From the NCBI RefSeq assembly GCF_000341345.1, contig NC_020302.1, forward strand, positions 662,075-726,074: a stretch of DNA of 64,000 nucleotides, given 5' to 3'. Under the pieces are notes generated by a model. The model had not been told where the DNA came from. It worked only from the letters and a program-made list of their open reading frames with translations, and ran no database searches. Position numbers and translations under genes: made by a program. Positions within the stretch are counted from its first letter, which is position 1. Every line of letters starts with the position of its first letter. This stretch comes from Corynebacterium halotolerans YIM 70093 = DSM 44683. GTDB lineage: Bacteria; Actinomycetota; Actinomycetes; Mycobacteriales; Mycobacteriaceae. Positions 29,998 to 39,636 of this stretch are shown one piece after another.

Positions 29998-30974
29998 TGG
30001 CCGGCCTGTACTCCACCACCTTCACCCCGCGCGAGCGTCGGCAGGCGCTGCGCGACGGCCTGAACTCCGGCACCATCCAGCGCCTGCCCGGGGCGTTCTC
30101 CCCGCTGGTGGGCCGCGCCATCCAGGACGCCGGCTTCGAGGGCGTGTACGTCTCCGGCGCGGTCGTCTCCGCCGACCTGGCACTGCCGGACATCGGCCTG
30201 ACCACGCTGACCGAGGTCGCCGGGCGCGCCCGCCAGATCGCGCGCAGCACCGACCTGCCCGTGCTCGTCGACGCCGACACCGGCTTCGGCGAACCGATGT
30301 CGGCGGCGCGCACCGTCTCCGAGCTGGAGGACGCCGGCGTGGCCGGCTGCCACCTCGAGGACCAGGTCAACCCCAAGCGCTGCGGCCACCTCGACGGCAA
30401 GGAGGTCGTGCCCACCGAGCTGATGCTGCGCCGCATCACCGCCGCGGTCAACGAGCGCCGCGACGACACCTTCATCATCTGCGCGCGCACCGACGCCGCC
30501 GGGGTCGAGGGCATCGACGCCGCGATCGAGCGCGCCAAGGCCTACGCCGACGCCGGCGCGGACATGATCTTCACCGAGGCGCTGCACACCCCGGCGGACT
30601 TCGAGAAATTCCGTGGGGCCGTCGACGTGCCGCTGCTGGCCAACATGACCGAGTTCGGCAAGACCGAGCTGCTGCCGGCCGACCAGCTGCAGGACATCGG
30701 TTACAACGCCGTCATCTACCCCGTCACCACCCTGCGCATCGCCATGGGCCAGGTCGAGCACGCCCTGCAGGACATCGCCGTCACCGGCACCCAGTCCGGC
30801 TGGGTCGACCGCATGCAGCACCGCTCGCGGCTCTACGAGCTGCTGCGCTACGCCGAGTACAACGCCTTCGACCAGCAGGTGTTCACCTACTCGGCGGAGA
30901 ACTACCAGTCCAGCTTCACCCCCTACGCCACCTACGCCTCCGATTCCACCGACCCCACCCACAAGAACTCCTGA
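29997..30974 (+). CDS. prpB: 2-Methylisocitrate lyase
   Basis: 325 aa, isocitrate-lyase/PEP-mutase superfamily. VDADTGFGEP binds metal and the catalytic KRCGH loop is intact (PKRCGHLDGKEV). It splits 2-methylisocitrate to pyruvate and succinate. ATG 29997 overlaps the prpD stop and has GGAAGGA upstream. Second gene of the operon. Confidence 0.97.
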   Translation: MAGLYSTTFTPRERRQALRDGLNSGTIQRLPGAFSPLVGRAIQDAGFEGVYVSGAVVSADLALPDIGLTTLTEVAGRARQIARSTDLPVLVDADTGFGEPMSAARTVSELEDAGVAGCHLEDQVNPKRCGHLDGKEVVPTELMLRRITAAVNERRDDTFIICARTDAAGVEGIDAAIERAKAYADAGADMIFTEALHTPADFEKFRGAVDVPLLANMTEFGKTELLPADQLQDIGYNAVIYPVTTLRIAMGQVEHALQDIAVTGTQSGWVDRMQHRSRLYELLRYAEYNAFDQQVFTYSAENYQSSFTPYATYASDSTDPTHKNS

Positions 30975-30989
30975 GAGGGGATGACCGTC

Positions 30990-32159
30990 ATGACCAGCGC
31001 CACCAAGCACACCACCACCAACGAACCCGAGATCCGCAAGGGCCTCTACGGGGTGATCGCCGACTACACCGCCGTGTCCAAGGTCGTGCCCGAGACCAAC
31101 TCCCTGACCTACCGCGGCTACCCCGTCCAGGAGCTGTGCGAGCACTGCTCCTTCGAGGAGGTCGCCTACCTGCTGTGGAACGGCGAGCTGCCGACGGAAA
31201 CCGAGCTCGCGGACTTCAACCGGGAGGGCCGCGCCCTGCGCGCCCTCGACCAGGGCCTGGTCGACCTGGTCCGCACCCTGCCGGACACCTGCCACCCGAT
31301 GGACGTGCTGCGCACCGCGGTGTCCTACCTGGGCACCAAGGACCCGGAGCCCTTCACCACGGACACGGAGCACATCCGGCGCATCGGACTGCACCTGATG
31401 GCCCAGCTGCCCACGGCCGTCGCCCTGGACATCCGGCGCCGCCGCGGCGAGGAGTTCGTCGAGCCGGACCTGGACCGCAGCTTCGCGGAGAACTTCCTCT
31501 ACATGGTCTTCGGTGACGGGGAGGACTCCCCGGCGAGCAACCCCGGGGACGTCCGCGCCTTCGAGAAATCGCTCATCCTCTACGCCGAGCACTCCTTCAA
31601 CGCCTCCACGTTCACCTCCCGGGTGATCACCTCCACCCGTTCGGACGCCTACTCCGCGCTGACCGGCGCGATCGGCGCGCTGAAGGGCCCGCTGCACGGC
31701 GGCGCCAACGAGTTCGTCATGCACACCATGCTGGAGATCGACGACCCCGCCCGGGCCGAGGAGTGGATGACCGACGCCCTCGACAACAAGCGCCTGGTCA
31801 TGGGCTTCGGCCACCGCGTCTACAAGAGCGGCGACTCGCGCGTGCCGACGATGGAGGCGGAGCTGCGCAGCCTGGCCGAGCGCCACGACGGCGGGAAGTG
31901 GGTCGAGATGTACGACATCATGGCCGGGGTCATGGACGGGCGCACCGGCATCAAGCCCAACCTGGACTTCCCGTCCGGGCCGGCCTATCACCTGCTGGGT
32001 TTCCCGGTGGAGTTCTTCACCCCGCTGTTCGTCCTGGCGCGCGTGACCGGCTGGACCGCCCACATCGTCGAGCAGTACGAGAACAACTCGCTCATCCGCC
32101 CCCTGTCCGCCTACAACGGCGCGGAGCAGCGCTCGGTGCCGGCGAAGTCCGGCAGCTAA
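30990..32159 (+). CDS. prpC: 2-Methylcitrate synthase
   Basis: 389 aa, citrate-synthase fold. Catalytic His regions LHGGANEFVMH and GFGHRVYKSGDSR are present, and the final VTGWTAHIVEQY is typical of 2-methylcitrate synthases. It condenses propionyl-CoA with oxaloacetate. ATG 30990 is chosen because AGAGGGG ends directly at the alternative ATG 30981. Last gene of prpDBC; a GC-rich inverted repeat follows. Confidence 0.96.
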   Translation: MTSATKHTTTNEPEIRKGLYGVIADYTAVSKVVPETNSLTYRGYPVQELCEHCSFEEVAYLLWNGELPTETELADFNREGRALRALDQGLVDLVRTLPDTCHPMDVLRTAVSYLGTKDPEPFTTDTEHIRRIGLHLMAQLPTAVALDIRRRRGEEFVEPDLDRSFAENFLYMVFGDGEDSPASNPGDVRAFEKSLILYAEHSFNASTFTSRVITSTRSDAYSALTGAIGALKGPLHGGANEFVMHTMLEIDDPARAEEWMTDALDNKRLVMGFGHRVYKSGDSRVPTMEAELRSLAERHDGGKWVEMYDIMAGVMDGRTGIKPNLDFPSGPAYHLLGFPVEFFTPLFVLARVTGWTAHIVEQYENNSLIRPLSAYNGAEQRSVPAKSGS

Positions 32160-32174
32160 CCGGAGCCGGTCGAA

Positions 32175-32211
32175 CCGGCCGGTCGGGGTGCCCCCGTAGG
32201 GGACCGGCCGG
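32175..32211 (+). terminator. Inverted repeat after prpC, possible terminator
   Basis: Ten-bp perfect arms (32175-32184 with 32202-32211) and an inner CCCC/GGGG pairing. It is followed by CTTAGTGTTCG rather than a T-run, so termination is likely but not certain. It separates prpDBC from pyc. Confidence 0.5.
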
Positions 32212-32298
32212 CCGGCTTAGTGTTCGTATGGCGAACCCTGCGTTATTGTATGGCAGAGAGTTATCTCACATGCCTGTTACCCGGAAAGGACTCCTCAC

Positions 32299-35200
32299 GT
32301 GGCCACCACCACACTCCCAGCGTTCAAGAAGGTGCTCGTAGCCAACCGCGGTGAGATCGCGGTCCGGGCGTTCCGCGCCGCCTTCGAGACCGGCGCCGCG
32401 ACCGTCGCGGTCTATCCGAGGGAGGACCGCAACTCCTTCCACCGCTCCTTCGCCTCCGAGGCGGTGCGGATCGGTTCCGAGGGCTCCCCGGTCAAAGCGT
32501 ACCTGGACATCAACGAGATCATCCGGGCGGCCAAGAAGTCCGGCGCCGACGCCGTCTACCCCGGCTACGGCTTCCTGTCGGAGAACGCTGAGCTGGCCCG
32601 CCGCTGCGCGGAGGCCGGCGTGACCTTCATCGGCCCCACCCCGGAGACCCTGGATCTCACCGGCGACAAGTCCGCGGCCGTCGACGCCGCGAAGGCCGCG
32701 GGCCTGCCGGTGCTGCAGGACTCGAGGCCGTCCACCGACGTCGACGAGCTGGTGGCGATGGCCGGGGACTTCACCTTCCCCGTCTTCGTCAAGGCCGTCG
32801 CCGGCGGCGGCGGGCGCGGCATGCGCTTCGTCGAGAAGCCGGAGGATCTGCCGGCCCGTGCCGCGGAGGCCTCGCGGGAGGCGGAGGCCGCCTTCGGTGA
32901 CGGCCACGTCTACCTCGAGCGTGCGGTGATCAACCCGCAGCACATCGAGGTCCAGATCCTCGGTGACGCCACCGGGGACGTCATCCACCTCTACGAGCGC
33001 GACTGCTCCCTGCAGCGCCGCCACCAGAAGGTCGTGGAGATCGCCCCGGCCCAGCACCTCGACCCGCAGCTGCGCGAGAAGATCTGCGCCGACGCCGTGG
33101 CCTTCTGCCGGTCGATCAACTACCAGGGCGCGGGCACCGTGGAGTTCCTCGTCGACGAGGCCGGCAACCACGTCTTCATCGAGATGAACCCGCGCGTCCA
33201 GGTCGAGCACACCGTCACGGAGGAGGTCACCTCCGTCGACATCGTCAAGGCGCAGATGCACCTCGCCGCCGGCGCGACGCTGCAGGACCTGGGCCTGACC
33301 CAGGAGTCCGTCCGGCTCACCGGCGCGGCCCTGCAGTGCCGCATCACCACCGAGGACCCGGCCAACAACTTCCGCCCCGACTCGGGCACCATCACCGCCT
33401 ACCGCTCCCCGGGTGGCGCGGGCGTGCGCCTCGACGGTTCCGTGTCCGTCGGCACCGAGATCACCCCGAACTTCGACTCCCTGCTGGTCAAGATGACCTG
33501 CCGCGGCGCGGACTTCGCCATGGCGGTCGCCCGCGCCCAGCGCGCCCTGGCCGAGTTCACCGTCTCCGGGGTGGCCACCAACATCGGTTTCCTGCGCGCC
33601 CTGCTGCGCGAGGAGGATTTCCGGTCCCGGCGCATCGCCACCAGCTTCATCGGCGACCATGCGCACCTGCTGGCCGCCCCGCCCGCCGACGATGAGCCGG
33701 GCCGGGTCCTCGACTACCTGGCGGACGTCACCGTCAACCGTCCCAACGGTGACCGCCCCACCGAGATCCGGCCCTTCGACAAGCTGCCGGAGCTGGGCGA
33801 CGGCCCCCTGCCGCGCGGTTCGCGTGACCTGCTGCGCGACCTGGGCCCGCAGAAATTCGCGGAGGCGCTGCGCACGCAGCACGCCCTGGCCGTCACCGAC
33901 ACCACCTTCCGCGACGCCCACCAGTCCCTGCTGGCCACGCGCGTGCGCTCCTCGACGCTGGTCGATGCCGCGAAGCATGTCGGCCGGTTGACCCCGAACC
34001 TGCTGTCCGTGGAGGCCTGGGGTGGCGCGACCTACGACGTCGCCATGCGCTTCCTCTACGAGGATCCGTGGCAGCGTCTCGACGCCCTGCGCGAGGCCAT
34101 GCCGAACGTCAACATCCAGATGCTGCTGCGCGGGCGCAACACCGTCGGCTACACCCCGTACCCGGACTCCGTGGCCCGTGCCTTCGTCCGTGAGGCCGCT
34201 GATTCCGGCGTGGACATCTTCCGCATCTTCGACGCCCTGAACGACGTGTCCCAGATGCGCCCGGCCATCGACGCCGTCCTGGAGACCGGCACCACCGTCG
34301 CCGAGGTAGCCATGGCCTACTCCGGTAACCTGCTGGACCCGAACGAGGACATCTACACCCTCGACTACTACCTCAGGCTGGCCGAGGAGATCGTCGGCAC
34401 CGGAGCGCACGTCCTGGCCATCAAGGACATGGCCGGCCTGCTGCGGCCGGGCGCGGCCGCCAAGCTGGTCACGGCGCTGCGCAGGGAATTCGACCTGCCG
34501 GTGCACGTGCACACCCACGACACCGCCGGTGGCCAGCTGGCCACCTACCTCGCGGCAGCCCGCGCGGGTGCCGACGCCGTCGACGGGGCGTCGGCACCGC
34601 TGTCCGGCACCACCTCCCAGCCGTCGCTGTCCGCGATCGTCGCCGCCTTCGCCGACACCGACCGCGACACCGGCCTCTCGCTCGACGCCGTGTCCGACCT
34701 CGAACCCTACTGGGAGGCGGTCCGCGAGCTCTACGCCCCCTTCGAGGCGGGCGTGCCCGGACCGACGGGGAGGGTGTACCACCACGAAATCCCCGGCGGC
34801 CAGCTGTCCAATCTGCGCACCCAGGCCAAGGCGCTGGGCCTGGCGGACCGTTTCGAGCTCATCGAGGACTACTACGCGGCCGTCAACGAGATGCTGGGCC
34901 GGCCCACCAAGGTCACCCCGTCGTCCAAGGTCGTCGGCGACCTCGCGCTGCACCTGGTGGGCGCGAACGTGGATCCGGAGGATTTCGCCGCCGACCCGCA
35001 GCGCTACGACATCCCGGACTCGGTGATCGCCTTCCTGCGTGGCGAGTTGGGCACCCCGCCCGGCGGTTGGCCCGAGCTGCGCGACAAGGCCCTGGCAGGC
35101 CGCGGTGAGGGTAAGGCGCCGATGGTCGAGGTCCCGGCCGAGGAGGCGGAGAACCTGGGGTCCGAGGACCGCACGGTGCGCCGCGCGGCCCTGGACCGCC

Positions 35201-35712
35201 TGCTCTTCCCGAAGCAGGCCGAGGAGTTCGCCGAGCACCGCCGCCGCTTCGGCAACACCTCCGCCCTCGATGACCGGGTCTTCTTCTACGGACTGAAGGA
35301 GGGCGAGGAGAACGTCATCCGCTTCGTCAACGGCGGCGACACCCCGCCGATGGTGGTGCGTCTCGACGCCGTCGGCGAGCCCGACGAGAAGGGCATGCGG
35401 CAGGTGGTCTGCAACGTCAACGGCCAGATCCGGCCGCTGAAGGTCCGCGACCACTCGGTCGAGTCCGTCACCGCCTCCGCGGAGAAGGCCGACCCCTCCG
35501 TGGTCGGTCACGTGGCGGCACCGTTCGCCGGGGTGGTCAACGTGACCATCGAGACCGGCGCGGAGGTCAAGGCCGGCGACCCGGTCGCCGTGATCGAGGC
35601 GATGAAGATGGAGGCCACCATCACCGCACCGGTGGACGGAAAGGTCGAGCGCGTCGCCCTGGCCCAGGCCACCAAGGTCGAGGGCGGGGACCTGATCGTG
35701 GTGATCGGCTAG
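32299..35712 (+). CDS. pyc: Pyruvate carboxylase
   Basis: 1137 aa (C. glutamicum Pyc is about 1140). Order of domains: biotin carboxylase (residues 1 to about 450; ATP-grasp loop AGGGGRGMR), carboxyltransferase (about 530-800; TDTTFRDAHQSLLATR region with metal-binding residues), and biotinyl domain with EAMKMEA, biotin Lys near 1103. It makes oxaloacetate from pyruvate, the main anaplerotic step and the refill reaction needed when propionate or lactate is used. GTG 32299 follows GGAAAGGA, matching the GTG start known for this gene. A strong hairpin follows. Confidence 0.98.
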   Translation: MATTTLPAFKKVLVANRGEIAVRAFRAAFETGAATVAVYPREDRNSFHRSFASEAVRIGSEGSPVKAYLDINEIIRAAKKSGADAVYPGYGFLSENAELARRCAEAGVTFIGPTPETLDLTGDKSAAVDAAKAAGLPVLQDSRPSTDVDELVAMAGDFTFPVFVKAVAGGGGRGMRFVEKPEDLPARAAEASREAEAAFGDGHVYLERAVINPQHIEVQILGDATGDVIHLYERDCSLQRRHQKVVEIAPAQHLDPQLREKICADAVAFCRSINYQGAGTVEFLVDEAGNHVFIEMNPRVQVEHTVTEEVTSVDIVKAQMHLAAGATLQDLGLTQESVRLTGAALQCRITTEDPANNFRPDSGTITAYRSPGGAGVRLDGSVSVGTEITPNFDSLLVKMTCRGADFAMAVARAQRALAEFTVSGVATNIGFLRALLREEDFRSRRIATSFIGDHAHLLAAPPADDEPGRVLDYLADVTVNRPNGDRPTEIRPFDKLPELGDGPLPRGSRDLLRDLGPQKFAEALRTQHALAVTDTTFRDAHQSLLATRVRSSTLVDAAKHVGRLTPNLLSVEAWGGATYDVAMRFLYEDPWQRLDALREAMPNVNIQMLLRGRNTVGYTPYPDSVARAFVREAADSGVDIFRIFDALNDVSQMRPAIDAVLETGTTVAEVAMAYSGNLLDPNEDIYTLDYYLRLAEEIVGTGAHVLAIKDMAGLLRPGAAAKLVTALRREFDLPVHVHTHDTAGGQLATYLAAARAGADAVDGASAPLSGTTSQPSLSAIVAAFADTDRDTGLSLDAVSDLEPYWEAVRELYAPFEAGVPGPTGRVYHHEIPGGQLSNLRTQAKALGLADRFELIEDYYAAVNEMLGRPTKVTPSSKVVGDLALHLVGANVDPEDFAADPQRYDIPDSVIAFLRGELGTPPGGWPELRDKALAGRGEGKAPMVEVPAEEAENLGSEDRTVRRAALDRLLFPKQAEEFAEHRRRFGNTSALDDRVFFYGLKEGEENVIRFVNGGDTPPMVVRLDAVGEPDEKGMRQVVCNVNGQIRPLKVRDHSVESVTASAEKADPSVVGHVAAPFAGVVNVTIETGAEVKAGDPVAVIEAMKMEATITAPVDGKVERVALAQATKVEGGDLIVVIG

Positions 35713-35744
35713 TACCGCCATGGGTGAACATGGGTGAACCACGG

Positions 35745-35782
35745 ATAAGCTCCCGTTCCGGAGGGAACGGGAGCTTATTTGT
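35745..35782 (+). terminator. Intrinsic terminator after pyc, shared with the convergent transporter gene
   Basis: Perfect 15-bp stem (35745-35759 with 35764-35778) and a 4-nt loop, running into TTTGTG on the plus strand. Both pyc and the minus-strand transporter gene end into it. Confidence 0.85.
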
Positions 35783-35802
35783 GTGCGGCGGGACGGCGGG
35801 AC

Positions 35803-37275
35803 TTACAGGAAGGTCGTGAGGAGCGAGGTCCCGAACAGGACGAGCACACCACCGAACCGGGTCGTCAGGGCCGCGAAGGGCATCAGGTGCATGCGCTGGG
35901 CGGCGCTGAGCACCGCGACGTCACCACTGCCACCGGTGTCGGCCATCACCAGGCCCGGGGTGATGGAGGCCTCGATGAAGTTCATCTTCACCAGCCAACC
36001 CAGCAGTCCCGATGAGAGCGCGGAGATCAGCACGGTGATGACGATCAGCGGGATGAAAGAGGGGTTGGACAGCGAGAGCAGGACCTCCTCGATGCTGATG
36101 TAGGTCAGGGACACACCCACCAGCAGCGCGGGCACCAGGAAGGACTGGATCATGTCGCCCCAGGAGGTGGCCGCATCCTCGAGCTCCTCGGGGAAGAGCT
36201 TGAAAATCTTGATGGCCAGCGCCGCGATGATCACCCAGGCGTAGGTGTGCAGCCAGGGGAAGGTGCCGCCGAGGAACTGTCCCAGCACGAAGAGCACCGC
36301 GGTGATCACCAGACCCTTGCCCAGGGCGGAGAGTGCGGCGGACTCCTTCTTCTTCGGCACGGACAGGTCCCTGCCCTTTTTCTTGATGCGCAGCAGCTGA
36401 CCGTAGCCGTTGAATCCCTCGAACGGCTGCTTCTTCAGCTTGCCGAGCGCGTTGTACAGACCCGCGACCAGGATGCAGACGATGTTCGCGACGACCACCG
36501 CGGACATCAGATCCCCCATGAAGTCCCCGGCCGACCCGCCCATCTTGTCGGCGTACATCTCCGACGTCGGCACCGCTCCGACGCCGAGGCCGCCGGCCAT
36601 GACCGGGGCGGCGATGAAGAGCATCGCCTCGATCATCCCGAACCCGAAGAGCGCGCCGAGTAGCCCGACGAGCGTGAAGGTGGCGATCAAGCAGCCGATG
36701 AGCGGGACGATGAACCTCGGGCCCGCCTGGATCAGGAGGGCACGGGGCATGCTCAGCACACTGCCGACGATGATGGCGGCGACGAAGAAGTCGAGGAACC
36801 CGGTGCCGTCGACGAAGGTCTGGGTCACGGTGACCACGTTCTCCGGGAACAGGCCCACGTAGACCAGGATGGCCGGCACGAAGGTGCACAAGATCGTCGG
36901 CAGTCCCATCTCCCGCACATACGGGAAGAAGTTGCCGATCCAGATCAGCACCCCGCCGAGCAGCATGGTCACCGCGAAGCCGCTGAGCATGCTCTCCGGC
37001 AGATTGCCGGTGTAGGCGGCCAGGAGGGCGATCGCGAAGAAGGCGCCGAAGTACAGCGGCGGGAACCCCGCGATGACCTTCCAGGGAGGGATCCTGCTGG
37101 TGGTCAGGGAGCCGACCGATCCCGGTTCGGGGCCGAGTCCGTCGATCAGGCCCTGGCGGATCTCGTTGTCGCGGTCGCCGATCCGGGGGAAGTGTACGTC
37201 CTCGGGGCGGGTCGGGCCGGGGATGGCGTCAGTCTCAGTGGTGTCAGAACCAAGGGTTTTCTGGGATTGTGACAT
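35803..37275 (-). CDS. 2-Hydroxycarboxylate transporter (2HCT family; CitS/MleP/CimH-like)
   Basis: 490 aa, about eleven to twelve hydrophobic segments after a polar N-terminal tail of about 60 residues. The two 2HCT re-entrant-loop signatures are MAGGLGVGAVP and MADTGGSGDVAVLSAA (GGxG in each half). Family members move citrate, malate, citramalate or similar 2-hydroxy acids with Na+ or H+ or in exchange for products. It is the last gene of a three-gene minus-strand set with a lyase and a (broken) CoA-transferase, so the cargo may be a 2-hydroxy-dicarboxylate that is split after CoA activation. Confidence 0.88.
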   Translation of the reverse strand: MSQSQKTLGSDTTETDAIPGPTRPEDVHFPRIGDRDNEIRQGLIDGLGPEPGSVGSLTTSRIPPWKVIAGFPPLYFGAFFAIALLAAYTGNLPESMLSGFAVTMLLGGVLIWIGNFFPYVREMGLPTILCTFVPAILVYVGLFPENVVTVTQTFVDGTGFLDFFVAAIIVGSVLSMPRALLIQAGPRFIVPLIGCLIATFTLVGLLGALFGFGMIEAMLFIAAPVMAGGLGVGAVPTSEMYADKMGGSAGDFMGDLMSAVVVANIVCILVAGLYNALGKLKKQPFEGFNGYGQLLRIKKKGRDLSVPKKKESAALSALGKGLVITAVLFVLGQFLGGTFPWLHTYAWVIIAALAIKIFKLFPEELEDAATSWGDMIQSFLVPALLVGVSLTYISIEEVLLSLSNPSFIPLIVITVLISALSSGLLGWLVKMNFIEASITPGLVMADTGGSGDVAVLSAAQRMHLMPFAALTTRFGGVLVLFGTSLLTTFL

Positions 37276-37350
37276 GGTGGTCTCCTCAGCGTGGCCTCAC
37301 AGGGCGCAGACCACGGGTTCAGCCGGCCGTTGCGGCCGAAGGTTGTTGTC

Positions 37351-38217
37351 TCAGATGCTGACGGGCGCGGACTGTCGCACCACCCGACGGCTCAGCTCGG
37401 TGAGTTCACACAGCTGTGTTTCGTCGATTCCCGTCTCCAGCCCCAGCGAGTGCAGGTGCCGGACGAGATCGAGGGTGTCGAGGTTGCCGGCCGCCCCCGG
37501 TGCGAAGGGGCAGCCGCCGAAACCGCCCAGGGCGGAGTCGAACCTGGTGATGCCGAGCTCCACGGCGGCGGTGACGGTCTCCAGGGCCCGGCCGTGGGCG
37601 TTGTGCAGGTGCAGCGAGAGCGTGATGTCGGGCTCCGCCTCCTGCACCGCCGCGACGGAGGCGAGGACCTGCTCCGGTGTCGCGGAGCCGAGGGTGTCGG
37701 CCAGGCCGATGTTCTTCAGCCCGAGACGGGTGAAGTGGCCGACGACCTCGGTGAGTCGCTCCGGGGCGATGTCTCCCTCGAAGGGGCAGACGAAGGCGGT
37801 GGAGATCCCGGCGAAGAACCGGACACCCGTGCGTGAGGCGTACTTCGCCACGGTTCCGCCGAGATCGGCGACCATCTTCGCGGTGGATCCGCCGGCGTTG
37901 GCGGAGCTGTGCGCCTCGCTCGCCGAGGCGACGATCTGGATCTCATCGGCGCCGGCGGCGACGGCGCGGTCGATGCCCCGCCCGTTCAGCGCGAGTGCGG
38001 TCCAGGTCGCGGAGATCTCCGGCTTGCGGGCGAAGAGTTCGGCGGCGTCGGCCATCTGGGGGACCCGCTTCGGGTTGACGAAGGAGCCCGCCTCCAGGCG
38101 GGTGACACCGGCCCGGTGGAGGCCCGCGGCGATCCGGAGCTTATCCTCGGTGGACACCACGACGTGCTCGTCCTGGAGCCCGTCACGCAGGTACACGTCG
38201 GTGATCTCAATGAACAT
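37351..38217 (-). CDS. HMG-CoA-lyase-family lyase (citramalyl-CoA lyase is a candidate)
   Basis: 288 aa, HMGL/DRE-TIM fold. Catalytic Arg in YLRDGLQDE, metal His pair in SLHLHNAHG, and the catalytic Cys motif GGCPFAPGAAGN are intact. The family splits 3-hydroxy-3-methylglutaryl-CoA, and some members split citramalyl-CoA to pyruvate and acetyl-CoA. The neighbours are a 2HCT carrier and a class III CoA-transferase rather than leucine-degradation genes, which favours a 2-hydroxy acid CoA ester as substrate (inference). ATG 38217 overlaps the end of the upstream transferase gene by 11 bp, so it would be translationally coupled to it. Confidence 0.85.
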   Translation of the reverse strand: MFIEITDVYLRDGLQDEHVVVSTEDKLRIAAGLHRAGVTRLEAGSFVNPKRVPQMADAAELFARKPEISATWTALALNGRGIDRAVAAGADEIQIVASASEAHSSANAGGSTAKMVADLGGTVAKYASRTGVRFFAGISTAFVCPFEGDIAPERLTEVVGHFTRLGLKNIGLADTLGSATPEQVLASVAAVQEAEPDITLSLHLHNAHGRALETVTAAVELGITRFDSALGGFGGCPFAPGAAGNLDTLDLVRHLHSLGLETGIDETQLCELTELSRRVVRQSAPVSI

Positions 38218-39482
38218 GGACGGCCTCCCGGTCGGTGCCGGCCGCCAGTGCCTCGGCCTCGTCGCGGCTGTATCCTGCGACCTCCTGCAGGACGTCCACG
38301 GTGTGCTCGCCCAGCTCGGGGCCGACCCAGCGGGTCTTTCCCTCGGCACCGGGGATGACGGGCACGACTCCGGGGAAGCGGACGGCGCGGGGCTCCGCGT
38401 CCTCCTCGACCTGGACCAGGTGCTCCTCGACCATGCCGCGGGCCTGGTAGTGCCGGTCGGCGGCGATGCTGGGGGGCGTCGTAGACGGGGCCGGCCGGAA
38501 CGCCCGCCTCGTCGAGCAGTTCCTGCACCTGCTGCAGCGGCAGGGAGGAGGTCCATGCGCCGATAAGATCGTTGAGCTCGGCCTCCCGGGCCTGGCGTCC
38601 CTCGGCGGTGTCGAGCGAGGGGTCCTCGGCGAGGTCCTCGCGGCCGATGGTCCGCATGAGCCGCTTGAAGACCTTGGACGCGTTGCCGCCGATGACCACC
38701 TCGAGTCCGTCGGTGCAGGGGTAGGCACCCATCGGGACGACCCCGGGCAGGGAACCACCCGAGCGGCGGCGCACCATGCCGTAGGCGTCGTACTCGGGCA
38801 CCAGCGACTCGAGGAGACTGAACACTCCCTCGTAGAGGCCGATGTCGACGGTCCGGGCGCTGCTCTCGATGCCGCGGGCGCGCTGGAGCATGAGCATCAG
38901 CGCGCCGATCACGCCGTAGAGACCGGCGACGGTGTCGGCCATGCTGGCGGCCGCGCGGGAGGCCGGGCGGTCCGGCTCACCGGTGAGGTAGCGCAGGCCG
39001 GCGAAGGACTCGGCGGCGCTGCCGAAGCCGGCGCGGTTGCGGTAGGGGCCGGTCTGCCCGTAGCCGGAGATGCGCACCAGGACCGTGTCCGGGTTCAGCC
39101 CGCGGATGACCTCGGGACCGATGCCCTAGCGTTCGATGGTGCCGGGGCGGAAGTTCTCGATGACCACGTCGGAGGCGGCGATCAGGCGTTTGACGGCCTC
39201 GATGCCCTCCGGGGTCCGCAGGTCGAGGACGATTGAGCGCTTGTTGCGGCCGACGGTGCGGAAGAGCATCGAGACCTTGCCGACGGGGCGTCGCCAGTCG
39301 CGCAGCTCGTCGCCGCCGGGCTTCTCGACCTTGATCACGTCCGCGCCGAAGTCCCCGAAGAGGCGTGAGGCGAAGGGGGCGGCGATGTAGTTGCCGAGTT
39401 CGAGGACGCGGATGCCCTCGAGCGGCGCCGGCCCGTCCTGGCCGGTGTCCTGAAGTTGCATGTTCTGCACGGTGTCTCCCAT
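38207..39482 (-). pseudogene. Class III CoA-transferase (CaiB/BaiF family), disrupted by a stop codon and a frameshift
   Basis: Three pieces align in order with one family protein of about 420 aa. Piece 1 (39482 to 39129) has GIRVLELGNYIAAPFASRLFGDFGADVIKVEKP (shown in part) and ends GTIER. Then comes an in-frame TAG at 39126-39128 where the family usually has Trp (one TGG-to-TAG change). Piece 2 continues in the same frame (ISGYGQTGPY, catalytic Asp in SMADTVAGLYG) to about 38480. There a run of six G (38471-38476) needs one base fewer to continue into piece 3 (SIAADRHYQARGMVEEHL ... TREAVHVH). Two independent lesions make a true pseudogene more likely than a single reading error. Confidence 0.85.
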
Positions 39483-39583
39483 CTGGTGGTAGGTGTGTTC
39501 CCACTCACTGCAAAGCTAATGGTGTTGTCCCGTTCACACAAGCCCTTTTCGGGAAATTCCTCGTCGACCCTGGTCAGGACATG

Positions 39584-39613
39584 AAAAAAGGGCACCCCTG
39601 GGAGGGGATGCCC
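39584..39613 (-). terminator. Intrinsic terminator after the IclR gene
   Basis: Stem between 39590 and 39613 (GGGCAnCCC-type arms, one G-T pair) followed on the minus strand by six T (A-run 39584-39589). It starts 24 bases past the iclR stop, so iclR and the downstream CoA-transferase set are separate units. Confidence 0.85.
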
Positions 39614-39636
39614 GGGAAAACGGCAGGTGACGACGG

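Noticed and set aside
32266..35742. Very long open frame antisense to pyc (over 1100 codons); similar long frames opposite icd and prpDBC
   Set aside because: They mirror the high-GC codon pattern of the real genes, have Gly/Asp/Val-rich composition without domains, and the sense strand holds recognised enzymes.
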